Source: JALEFZ01 sp964564415
Lineage (GTDB): Bacteria > Bacteroidota > Bacteroidia > J057
NCBI GenBank assembly: GCA_964564415.1
Contig: CAZMAV010000006.1
Coordinates: 62,001-126,000 of the forward strand
Direction: 5' to 3'
Length of the DNA stretch: 64,000 nt
The notes beneath the pieces are model-generated. The model was given only the letters and a program-made list of their open reading frames with translations. It searched no databases and had not been told where the DNA came from. Shown one piece after another: positions 25,742 through 34,086 of this stretch (position 1 is the first letter of the stretch; every line of letters begins with the position of its first letter). The position numbers and the translations under genes were made by a program.

Positions 25742-26035
25742 ATGGATAAAAATTCAACTCAAGTAATTCAAAACGAAAAAGAAAGCCGCTTCGAAGTCGA
25801 AGGTAAAATAGCCTATTTAGAATACATGGAGAGAAGCACGATGATTGTTTTTCCTCATACAGAAGTTCCAGATGAAATGGAGGGGCAGGGCATAGGCAAG
25901 CTGCTGGTGGTTACTGCCCTGGATTGGGCCAAGAAGAAGGAAAAGCGCATCGTACCTACCTGTCCATTTGTGGCCTCTTACATAGGCAGACATCCAGAGT
26001 ACCAATCCATGTTGGCGCCAGGATACAGAATATAA
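25742..26035 (+). CDS. Small GNAT-type N-acetyltransferase (YidJ-like)
   Basis: A 97-residue protein of the minimal GNAT branch (COG2388-like). It has the central strands FEVEGKIAYLEYMER and the acetyl-CoA loop EMEGQGIGKLLVVTALDWAKK, ending with CPFVASYIGRHPEYQSM, a signature of this group. Substrate unknown. The ATG at 25742 is preferred; the longer frame from 25685 has a non-conserved hydrophobic extension. The stop is 3 bp from the convergent gene. Confidence 0.87.
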   Translation: MDKNSTQVIQNEKESRFEVEGKIAYLEYMERSTMIVFPHTEVPDEMEGQGIGKLLVVTALDWAKKKEKRIVPTCPFVASYIGRHPEYQSMLAPGYRI

Positions 26036-26038
26036 AGC

Positions 26039-26452
26039 TCACAAAGGCATAAATTTAAGGCTAAATCTGTCATTGAGGCACTCTTTGATCTCCTGGATCT
26101 TTGCCTCGTCTTTCTTTTGATAAATGAGCAGGCAGGCAACCTTAGCCCTAGAGTCGGGAAGCAATTGATTCAGAAGTTCCTCCACCTCCCGACAAATCTC
26201 TATCAGGCTATTTGCGATTTGATTGCTGATGATGAGGAAATCCGGTACGGAAATCATCCTGAGTTTCTCTCTTTTCCTAATCTGCGAAAACTGACTCCTC
26301 AGGTGAATCAGCTGGTCGCTTATGTCTATGATCATGGCTTGGATCTCTCCGGGAAGCTGTACAAGCCAGCCCTCTAATAGCTTCATGGCATTTTCCAACT
26401 CACCCTGCCTGAGTTCACCCCTGATTCGGGATAGATTATCCTTATGATTCAT
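26039..26452 (-). CDS. EAD11-like effector-associated domain protein
   Basis: A 137-residue all-helical protein. Residues 1-90 read like effector-associated domain 11: an initial RGELRQGELENAMKLLEGWL helix pair, then LIHLRSQFSQIRKREKLRMIS and a NQIANSLIEICREVEELL helix. EADs are adaptors in bacterial NTPase-linked conflict systems and usually sit at one end of an effector such as a TIR, caspase or trypsin-like protein. Here only about 35 residues follow (ACLLIYQKKDEAKIQEIKECL), so the protein is either a free adaptor or a truncated effector. No NTPase core gene is nearby. Assignment is from memory of the motif. Confidence 0.6.
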   Translation of the reverse strand: MNHKDNLSRIRGELRQGELENAMKLLEGWLVQLPGEIQAMIIDISDQLIHLRSQFSQIRKREKLRMISVPDFLIISNQIANSLIEICREVEELLNQLLPDSRAKVACLLIYQKKDEAKIQEIKECLNDRFSLKFMPL

Positions 26453-26561
26453 TTTCCCCTTGCTCGCTCCCTTCGGTTTTATAAAAGACGATTCTGGAGA
26501 AACAATTATTAAAAATTTTAGTAAAAATACAAATTTAAGCTAATAAAATTAGTAAAAATGA

Positions 26562-26589
26562 AGAAAAAAGAAGGGCCTCAATCAGGCCC
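26562..26589 (-). terminator. Rho-independent terminator after leuS
   Basis: On the minus strand GGGCCT-GATTG-AGGCCC (26573-26589) is followed by TTCTTTTTTCTT. It lies 15 bp after the leuS stop. Confidence 0.8.
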
Positions 26590-26603
26590 CCTCTCAAGAT
26601 TAT

Positions 26604-29378
26604 TTATTTTACAATATTGACAATTCTGCCCGGGACAACGATGACCTTTTTGGGGGACTTCCCTTCCAGCCATTTCTGAACGGCTTCATTGGCCAAAGCG
26701 ACCTCTTCCACTGCTTCCTTGCCCGCATCGGCAGCCACAGAAATCTTGGTCCTCACCTTTCCGTTGATCTGTACCGGATAGACAACGGAGTCCTCCACGA
26801 GGTATTCTTCTTTAAACTCGGGAAAAGAAGTTTCTAAAATACTGGTCTTGTGTCCCAGGGCCTCCCATAGTTCTTCGCAGAAATGAGGGGCAAAGGGAGA
26901 AAGCAAGACCAGGAAGGGCTTCAGGATATCCCGTTTGTTACACTTCATTTTTTGGAGGTCCTTGGACAGAACCATGAAGGCGGGAACAGCTGTGTTGAAG
27001 GCCATTCGCTCGATGGAATCCTCCGTCTGCTTGATGGCGGTATGGAGGGCCTTAAGTTCTTCTTTGCTAGGCTTTTCCTCACTGATGTCAATCTTATTGT
27101 TCTCATCCATAAAGAGGTTCCAGGTCCTTTTGAGGAAGGAAAACACACCTGAAATACCTTCGGTATTCCAGGGTTTGGCTACTTCGATGGGACCCAAAAA
27201 CATTTCGTAGAGCCTGAGGGTATCTGCCCCATACTCCTCGCAGATGACTGCAGGGTCTACTGTATTGTATTTGGACTTTGACATCTTTTCCACAAGGGGA
27301 GCCGTGATAAATTCCCCTTTCTCATTGGTTTCGAAGATGCTATCGGGTTCATTGGCCCAGGCTTTGAAGGCATCCACATCCAGGACATTATTTTTGACGA
27401 AGCTGACATTGGCGTGAATGCTGGAATACTGATCTTCGGTTCCTTCTTCGAGCCTATCTGCCGAGGCGTAGACATTTGTTTCCTTATGCCTGAACATCAT
27501 CTGAGAAGTTCCCTGTATCATTCCCTGGTTGACCAATTTCTGAAAGGGTTCTTCAGAGGGCAGGTATCCAAGGTCATACAAGAACATAGTCCAGAAGCGG
27601 GCATACATGAGGTGCCCCACGGCGTGCTCGGTTCCTCCCACGTAGAGGTCTACAGGCAGCCAGTAATCGGCGACTTTTTTATCCAGAAAGGCTTCTTCAT
27701 TGTGAGCATCTGGATACCTGAGAAAATACCAGGATGAGCCTGCCCATCCGGGCATGGTATTGAGGTCTCTGATGCCTCCATCCTCTCTTTCTGTCCAGTT
27801 TTCGGCCCTGGCCAGCGGAGGACGGCCATCCGGAGAGGGCTTGTATTCATCAATTTCTGGCAAAGTAAGGGGGAGTTCATCTTCAGAAAGGGCCCTAGCG
27901 ATGTCATCCTTGTAGTAAATAGGGGTGGGTTCTCCCCAGTAGCGCTGTCGGGACCAGATGATGTCTCGCTGGCGATAGGTGATTTTTCCCTTTCCAATTT
28001 TCTTTTCTTCGAGGGCATGGACGACAGCTGAAATGGCCTCTTCGACACTAAGGCCGTCTAAAAAGTCTGAGTTCATCATCGAACTATCCTTGGTGATGAT
28101 GGCGGCTTCTTCTATTCCCTCACCCTGGATGACCTGTAGGATTTCGAGCCCAAATTTTTTGGCAAACTCGTAGTCCCGCTCATCGTGGGCCGGAACTGCC
28201 ATGATAGCTCCCGTTCCGTAGGTAATGATGACGTAGTCAGAGATAAAAATGGGCAATTTTTTTCCGCTAAAGGGATGTATGGCATAGCCTCCGGTCCATT
28301 CGCCGGTTTTGGTGGTATCTGCCATGCGTTCGCGCTCGGAGCGGGTTCCGGCCCATTTGATGTAGGCTTCGACAGCTTCCTTCTCCTCTGGGGTGGTGAT
28401 CTGTGCGACGATGGGGTGCTCTGGAGCTACCACCATGAAAGTATTTCCAAAAATGGTATCTGGGCGGGTGGTGAAAACTTCCAGTTTGTCATGGCTTCCT
28501 TCCACTTCATAGGTGATGGTGGCACCCTCTGAGCGTCCGATCCAATTGGTCTGCATAGCCTTAAGGGCATCGGACCAGTCGATGTTGTCTAGGCCACGGA
28601 GGAGGCGGTCGGTATAAGCGGTGATCCTGAGCATCCATTGCTTCATCTGGCGGCGCTCTACGGGAAAGCTACCCCGCTCGGATTTGCCATCCTTGACCTC
28701 CTCATTGGCGAGGACCGTGCCCAGGGCGGGACACCAGTTGACCATGGCAAAATCGGCATAGGCCAGGCGATAATGCATGAGGATGGTCGACTGACCTTTT
28801 TCCGAAAAAGCCTTCCATTCGAGAGCGGTAAAGTTTTCTTCGTATTCGGTGCTTGCCTCCACCTTGGTGTTGCCCTCTTTCTCGAAGATAGCTTGGAGTT
28901 CGATGATGGGCCTTGCCTTATCCTCTTTCTTGTCGTACCAATGTTCGAACAAGTTTTTGAAAATCCACTGGGTCCACTTGTAGTACTTGGGATCAGCAGT
29001 TGAAAGTTCAGCATCCGGGTCGTAGTGAAAGCCAAGGATCTCCATCTGTTCTTTAAAACGCTTGATGTTGTTGCGGGTGACAACGGCAGGATGGATGCCA
29101 GTGCGAATGGCATACTGCTCGGCGGGGAGTCCAAAAGAATCGAAACCCATGGGATGTAAAACGTTGAAGCCCCTGAGTCGCTTATACCTGGCAACGATGT
29201 CTGTAGCAATATAGCCCAGCGGATGTCCTACGTGTAGCCCCGCGCCGGAAGGATAAGGAAACATATCCAGTACGTAGTATTTGGGCTTGTCAGAGAGCTT
29301 TTCTGCAACAAATGTGCGGTTTTCTTTCCACCAGTCTTGCCATTTTTTTTCGATGGCGCGGAAATTGTAAGATCCCAT
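26604..29378 (-). CDS. leuS: Leucyl-tRNA synthetase
   Basis: Class I aminoacyl-tRNA synthetase of 924 residues that charges tRNA-Leu. The HIGH-like motif is HVGHPLGY near residue 49 and the KMSKS loop is VEKMSKSKYNTVDP near 695. The CP1 editing domain lies between, with the GTGAIMAVPAHDERDYEFA signature near residue 390. The C-terminal domain ends with VPGRIVNIVK. The gene stands alone on the minus strand, with a terminator behind it and a 440-bp gap in front. Confidence 0.97.
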   Translation of the reverse strand: MGSYNFRAIEKKWQDWWKENRTFVAEKLSDKPKYYVLDMFPYPSGAGLHVGHPLGYIATDIVARYKRLRGFNVLHPMGFDSFGLPAEQYAIRTGIHPAVVTRNNIKRFKEQMEILGFHYDPDAELSTADPKYYKWTQWIFKNLFEHWYDKKEDKARPIIELQAIFEKEGNTKVEASTEYEENFTALEWKAFSEKGQSTILMHYRLAYADFAMVNWCPALGTVLANEEVKDGKSERGSFPVERRQMKQWMLRITAYTDRLLRGLDNIDWSDALKAMQTNWIGRSEGATITYEVEGSHDKLEVFTTRPDTIFGNTFMVVAPEHPIVAQITTPEEKEAVEAYIKWAGTRSERERMADTTKTGEWTGGYAIHPFSGKKLPIFISDYVIITYGTGAIMAVPAHDERDYEFAKKFGLEILQVIQGEGIEEAAIITKDSSMMNSDFLDGLSVEEAISAVVHALEEKKIGKGKITYRQRDIIWSRQRYWGEPTPIYYKDDIARALSEDELPLTLPEIDEYKPSPDGRPPLARAENWTEREDGGIRDLNTMPGWAGSSWYFLRYPDAHNEEAFLDKKVADYWLPVDLYVGGTEHAVGHLMYARFWTMFLYDLGYLPSEEPFQKLVNQGMIQGTSQMMFRHKETNVYASADRLEEGTEDQYSSIHANVSFVKNNVLDVDAFKAWANEPDSIFETNEKGEFITAPLVEKMSKSKYNTVDPAVICEEYGADTLRLYEMFLGPIEVAKPWNTEGISGVFSFLKRTWNLFMDENNKIDISEEKPSKEELKALHTAIKQTEDSIERMAFNTAVPAFMVLSKDLQKMKCNKRDILKPFLVLLSPFAPHFCEELWEALGHKTSILETSFPEFKEEYLVEDSVVYPVQINGKVRTKISVAADAGKEAVEEVALANEAVQKWLEGKSPKKVIVVPGRIVNIVK

Positions 29379-29820
29379 GTGAATGCGGTTACTAAGGATT
29401 ATAAATCAATCTTGTGTCCAGGTAATCGAATTGATCAAGTCAGATCATGAAACTTTCAAAGCTTGTAGTTGAACTTGATCGGGCGACGATTTTTGCTAGT
29501 CGAAGCAAAAATACGGTAATTTCTCCCAGCTAGCCAAGAAGATTGAGGGAAGTGATACCAGGATAGGAGGGGGCTGCAACTTCAGGCTTTAGAAAGTGGT
29601 AGTTGGTGTAGGAAACAATAGAAAAGAGATAAAGGGAAGTGTATTTCTTATTTCCCCAAAAAAATTCGCAAAAATTGTAAAATAAGGGCTTTGCTTTTCG
29701 TTGAAAAGGTGTAGTTTTTAAAAGCAATTACTGATTTTTAGTACATAAATTAGGTAAGAGCGAAGATAATATTAAGCTAATCTAAAATATCAGTAAATTA
29801 ACCCTCGGATACCAGTCAAT
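29379..29820. other. Non-coding gap between leuS and amidase gene
   Basis: Divergent 440-bp gap. I see no tRNA, repeat or clear terminator. A 65-codon minus-strand frame at 29530-29727 has no convincing protein features. Confidence 0.5.
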
Positions 29821-31266
29821 ATGCTAAATCGGAATATATTCATTCTGCTCTTGATTTTTCTTTCCCTCCTGCCTGCATCATGGGCACAGGGAGAAAAAAC
29901 ATATATCAATTACGACCTTACCAAGCGTCCTCCTTCAGACCTGGAGATCAATATCGGTTTTACCAAGGAGGGTATTACCTCTTTCATGCAGGAGCAGAAG
30001 GCATTTTTCTATTCAGTTCCACTGACCGTCAACCTAAAAAGTCCCAAGCCCTTCATCGCTTTCAACCTGATGGGAGTGTTTGAGGACCTGGATACCTCCC
30101 TGGTCAATATTTATGTCAGACATGCCAAGGTGGTTGATGAATTGGGCAGTTTCGAACTCGTCGAGCATTTTCATCACACTCCCTTGAGTGATAGCCTTTT
30201 TCGCAGTGAATTGATGTATGCAGATAGTTCACACGAAATTTTTCAATTTGTTTTACTTTTCAAAGAAATAGATCCTGGTGAGCAGCCTGTAATAGCCTCC
30301 CGGATCAGGATTGAGTTTTTGGCTCCTGAGTCTTCTCTTATTTCGGGTACGACTCCTCTTCCCTTAAAAAATACCATTCTGGCGGCCTCCGCCAGTCCTG
30401 CCTGTGCCTGTCATCTGCCTTCTTATGTAAGTCGGACGGGTTGGAATGCTCCTCCTGGTCAGGAATATAGCAATAAAAGTGGCGTAGACCCTACCTATTC
30501 TCCTGTTAGCCACCTGATTATCCATCACTCTGCAGGGGCCAACAATAGCAATGACTGGGGAGCTACTGTTCTTGCCATTTGGGATTTTCATGTGAATTCT
30601 AATGGTTGGGACGATATTGGATACAATTGGTTGATCGCCCCTGACGGTCAGGTCTTCGAGGGTAGAGGTGGAGGAAATAATGTCGTAGGTGCCCATTTTT
30701 GTGGTAAAAATACAGGTACGATGGGCATTTGTATGCTGGGAACCTATGAGCAACAGCCACCAACGGCCGCTGCACAGGCCAGCCTCAACGATCTGATGGC
30801 CTGGAAGCTCTGTGATGCAGCTCTGGACCCCCTGGATACAGCTTTCTTGGGCAACACAGGTCTGCGCCTTCCTGTCATCAGTGGGCATCAGGATGGCTGT
30901 GCAACTCTTTGTCCCGGATCAGCCCTGTTTTCTGATATTCCCGATATTCGCCAGCTTGTAGACCAGACCATAGGCAATTGTGTGGTCTCCTCTCTGGAAG
31001 AAGTCAGAGAAGGCGGCGAATTTGAAGTTTTTCCCAATCCAAACTCTGGACAATTTTTACTTTCCTGGAAGCAGGAGAGGGCAGAGGAAGTCAGGATAAT
31101 GGTTTTGGACAGCAGAGGTCGATTGGTTTACCGGGAAAATAGCTTCTTTCAGGTTGGACGGGTAAGCACTCCCCTTTCCTTGAATCATTTGAAAAAAGGC
31201 ATGTATCTCGTCCAAGTGCTGAGTTCCAGTTCTGTCAAAAACGAAAAAGTCCTGATTCAGTATTAA
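29821..31266 (+). CDS. Secreted N-acetylmuramoyl-L-alanine amidase (PGRP fold) with T9SS domain
   Basis: A 481-residue exported peptidoglycan amidase. A signal peptide ends near SWAQ (residue 22). A beta-rich domain of about 150 residues precedes the amidase_2/PGRP domain (about 205-375). The zinc-site motifs are HLIIHHSAGA, then DDIGYNWLIAPDG, FEGRGGGNNVVGAH and ISGHQDGCATLCPG, giving His, His and Cys ligands. The C-terminus is a T9SS sorting domain with FEVFPNPNSGQF and LKKGMYLVQV. Export by T9SS suggests attack on foreign cell walls or surface remodelling rather than normal cell division; that is inference. Confidence 0.92.
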   Translation: MLNRNIFILLLIFLSLLPASWAQGEKTYINYDLTKRPPSDLEINIGFTKEGITSFMQEQKAFFYSVPLTVNLKSPKPFIAFNLMGVFEDLDTSLVNIYVRHAKVVDELGSFELVEHFHHTPLSDSLFRSELMYADSSHEIFQFVLLFKEIDPGEQPVIASRIRIEFLAPESSLISGTTPLPLKNTILAASASPACACHLPSYVSRTGWNAPPGQEYSNKSGVDPTYSPVSHLIIHHSAGANNSNDWGATVLAIWDFHVNSNGWDDIGYNWLIAPDGQVFEGRGGGNNVVGAHFCGKNTGTMGICMLGTYEQQPPTAAAQASLNDLMAWKLCDAALDPLDTAFLGNTGLRLPVISGHQDGCATLCPGSALFSDIPDIRQLVDQTIGNCVVSSLEEVREGGEFEVFPNPNSGQFLLSWKQERAEEVRIMVLDSRGRLVYRENSFFQVGRVSTPLSLNHLKKGMYLVQVLSSSSVKNEKVLIQY

Positions 31267-31332
31267 TTATAGGAGTAAAAGAGGAAGGGTCGGTTTGGCC
31301 TGTAATTTGTTGTAAAGCTCAGAAAATCAGGG

Positions 31333-32223
31333 ATGTATAGAAATTATTATGAGATACTGGAAATTTCTCCCCAAGCCGGGACTAAGGAAATAAAAAAAGC
31401 CTACCGGAGGCTTGCGATGAAATACCATCCCGACAGCAATCCGGGTCAGGACGCCAAAGATAGATTCATAGAAATAAGCAAGGCCTACGAAGTTCTCATC
31501 GATCCCCAAAAGCGTTGGCGCTACGACCTTCTCATTGCGGCTCCCAGGCCCAGGCCCCATCCTGCATCCCCATATACTCCGCCCAAGCCACCCCCTACAA
31601 ATGCGGGACCGAGAACCCGTCGGGAACCAGACCCCAGGTATTGGGAGGTCCGCAAAAAGAGAAAGGAAGAAGAAATTAAGGAATTTCAGAAGTATACCGG
31701 AATCGTCCGGGGGGTAGGTATCCTCGTCCTCCTCGTTACAGTTTTTTTATTTTTGGATATATTTTTGAGCCCCAGCCAGGAAGGAGAAGAAGTCCTGAGA
31801 AGTGGACGGATCAATCTGTCTTCAGGCGGGCCGGGAATCCTGGTGGTTACCGATCGGGAAAGCTACAGATTTGAAGTAGATCGGGGAGAAAATATTCAAA
31901 AGGGAGACTCTCTCTTTAAGGAAATCAGTCCATTTTTTCACAAGATCAAAGACATAAAGGTATTTCGTCCCTCCCCCCTCTTGGGTACCAAACTGCTTCC
32001 CTATTATCAGGAGGCAGGGCAGCCCAAGGGCATGATGAAGGTCTACGCTTCCCACTACAAAGCCTCTATCTACAATGTCTTTATTTTTGTGCCCATCTTG
32101 GCATGGATCGGAGGGCTCATGTGCTTGCTCCTGCCAGCTCGCCTGTCGCGGCTTCGCTTTCAGTTTTCCCTGCTGGGCGGCATGTTTATGGTTCTCAGCC
32201 TGCTTTTTCTGCTCATGGCCTAG
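31333..32223 (+). CDS. Membrane-anchored J-domain protein
   Basis: A 296-residue protein with an N-terminal J domain (residues 3-67), including YRRLAMKYHPDSNPG with the HPD triad at 32-34 that stimulates DnaK. A proline-rich linker (about 70-100) and a charged stretch lead to a transmembrane helix near 132-150 (VGILVLLVTVFLFLDIFL). A soluble domain of about 100 residues follows, then two more hydrophobic segments at 237-295. It has no zinc-finger or C-terminal DnaJ domain, so it is a specialised type III J-protein. Its client is unknown. Confidence 0.88.
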   Translation: MYRNYYEILEISPQAGTKEIKKAYRRLAMKYHPDSNPGQDAKDRFIEISKAYEVLIDPQKRWRYDLLIAAPRPRPHPASPYTPPKPPPTNAGPRTRREPDPRYWEVRKKRKEEEIKEFQKYTGIVRGVGILVLLVTVFLFLDIFLSPSQEGEEVLRSGRINLSSGGPGILVVTDRESYRFEVDRGENIQKGDSLFKEISPFFHKIKDIKVFRPSPLLGTKLLPYYQEAGQPKGMMKVYASHYKASIYNVFIFVPILAWIGGLMCLLLPARLSRLRFQFSLLGGMFMVLSLLFLLMA

Positions 32224-32478
32224 GTTTTGGTCGGAACTAAAGAAAAAGGCCCTGCAAATCGGATGACCCTCCTTGTAAGACCGATCAAAAACCACAGAAA
32301 TGCTCAACATCGAAACTCACGATGCTTTTTCCTGCATTTCTTTAGCCTTAGTTAGGGGTAAATGGGTAACCTGATTTTGGAAAAACACAGGCCCTGCTTA
32401 GGCAATCCAAATTTTAATGGGAGGGATGATCTTTATTTGCTTTCTTTGATATGAAGATTAATTAATGCATTACCGAAT

Positions 32479-34083
32479 ATGGAAGCAATACTATCTTTTC
32501 TTTCCAATATCCCCTGGTGGGGCTATCTCCTAGCAGTTTTGCTACTCATCATCATCCGCGATATATTTATCCAACGGGCACATACCATTCAGCATAATTA
32601 TCCCCTGATCGGCCACATCCGCTATATGCTGGAAAAGATTGGGCCCGAACTCCGTCAGTATATCGTGGCCAATAACCGGGAGGAACTTCCCTTTAATCGT
32701 TCGCAGAGGTCCTGGGTCTATGCTTCTTCAAAAAGACAAAACAACTACCAGGGCTTTGGAACGGATCAGGATATACATTCGCCGGGATACAATTTTATCC
32801 ATCCGGCTATGATTCCCTACAAGGTCAAGCCTGACCATCCCAATTTCAAAAAACCCTACTTCCTTCCCTGCGCAAAGGTCATCGGAGAGGCTCAGGGTCG
32901 AAAAAAGCCCTATCGGCCCGCCTCCGTGGTCAATATTTCAGCCATGAGCTATGGCTCTCTGTCCAAAACAGCCATTGAAGCCCTCAACAAAGGGGCCCTC
33001 AAGGCAGACTGTTACCACAATACTGGGGAGGGCGGCCTCTCTGCCTACCACGCCAACGGAGCAGATGTAGTCTTCCACTTTGGGACAAGTTACTTTGGGG
33101 TCAGAAACGAGAAAGGTGAGTTTTCCATGGATAAGATGGTCAAACTTGTAGAAAAGTACCCTTTTGTACGAGCCATCGAAATAAAGTTGAGTCAAGGCGC
33201 CAAACCTGGAAAGGGAGGCGTGCTTCCTGCCAAAAAAATCACGAGGGAAATCTCCGAAATTCGGGGTGTCCCCATGAAAAAGGACGTCCTTTCTCCCGCT
33301 CATCACTCGGCTTTTTCTACCATTCCCGAGATGGTAGAATTTATTGAAGATATCGCCCATCATACAGGGCTACCCGTAGGCATCAAGTCGGCGGTAGGCA
33401 AAATGGAACAGTGGGAAGAACTGACGGATTACATGGTAAATACGGGCAAAGGGCCTGATTTTATCACCATCGATGGTGGAGAAGGAGGCACAGGAGCTGC
33501 TCCTCCTGCCTTTGCCAATCACGTAAGCCTGCCTTACATATACGCCTTTGCAGGTGTCTACAAGCTATTTTCAAGAAAGGGACTCAATGACCGAGTGGCC
33601 TTTATTGGTTCGGGAAAACTGGGCTTTCCCTCCAGTTGTATCACCGCTTTTGCCATGGGGGCCGATCTTATCAATGTGGCTCGCGAGGCCATGATGTCCA
33701 TCGGCTGCATTCAGGCCCAGGTTTGCCATAAAAATACCTGCCCGGCCGGTGTGGCCACCAACAACAAATGGCTACAGGCAGGTCTTGATCCCCAACTGAA
33801 GTCTGAGCGCTTTTATAATTATGCCAAGACCCTGAGAAAGGAAGTCCTGGAGATTACCCATGCCAGCGGATATGAGCACCCCTGTCAGATCACCATGGAA
33901 GACGTAGACATGGGCATGGGTGACAACCATTACACCAAGTCTCTCAAGGAAAACTTTGGCTACGAGAAGGTGGCCGTGCCCTTTCAGGGAATGCAGGAAC
34001 TTTACGACTGCGCCTTCCTTGGAGGTGCCAGGAGAACAGAAACACCTAAGGGTAATTCCAAAGGAAGCCTGGCAACTACCTGA
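32479..34083 (+). CDS. FMN-binding glutamate synthase family protein
   Basis: A 534-residue protein like the large-subunit synthase domain of glutamate synthase, without the amidotransferase domain. An N-terminal membrane segment (PWWGYLLAVLLLIIIRDIF) precedes the barrel. The barrel carries ISAMSYGSLSKTAIEALNKGA, the substrate/FMN segment EIKLSQGAKPGKGG near 235, TIDGGEGGTGAAPPAFA near 335 and the Fe-S-type cysteines CIQAQVCHKNTCPAGVA near 415. Family members are annotated as glutamate synthase-like, but their true reaction is mostly untested. The stop lies 3 bp from the convergent large gene. Confidence 0.92.
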   Translation: MEAILSFLSNIPWWGYLLAVLLLIIIRDIFIQRAHTIQHNYPLIGHIRYMLEKIGPELRQYIVANNREELPFNRSQRSWVYASSKRQNNYQGFGTDQDIHSPGYNFIHPAMIPYKVKPDHPNFKKPYFLPCAKVIGEAQGRKKPYRPASVVNISAMSYGSLSKTAIEALNKGALKADCYHNTGEGGLSAYHANGADVVFHFGTSYFGVRNEKGEFSMDKMVKLVEKYPFVRAIEIKLSQGAKPGKGGVLPAKKITREISEIRGVPMKKDVLSPAHHSAFSTIPEMVEFIEDIAHHTGLPVGIKSAVGKMEQWEELTDYMVNTGKGPDFITIDGGEGGTGAAPPAFANHVSLPYIYAFAGVYKLFSRKGLNDRVAFIGSGKLGFPSSCITAFAMGADLINVAREAMMSIGCIQAQVCHKNTCPAGVATNNKWLQAGLDPQLKSERFYNYAKTLRKEVLEITHASGYEHPCQITMEDVDMGMGDNHYTKSLKENFGYEKVAVPFQGMQELYDCAFLGGARRTETPKGNSKGSLATT

Positions 34084-34086
34084 GGG

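Noticed and set aside
29379..29820. T-box or leader control of leuS
   Set aside because: No T-box sequence, specifier or antiterminator was found in the 440-bp upstream gap.
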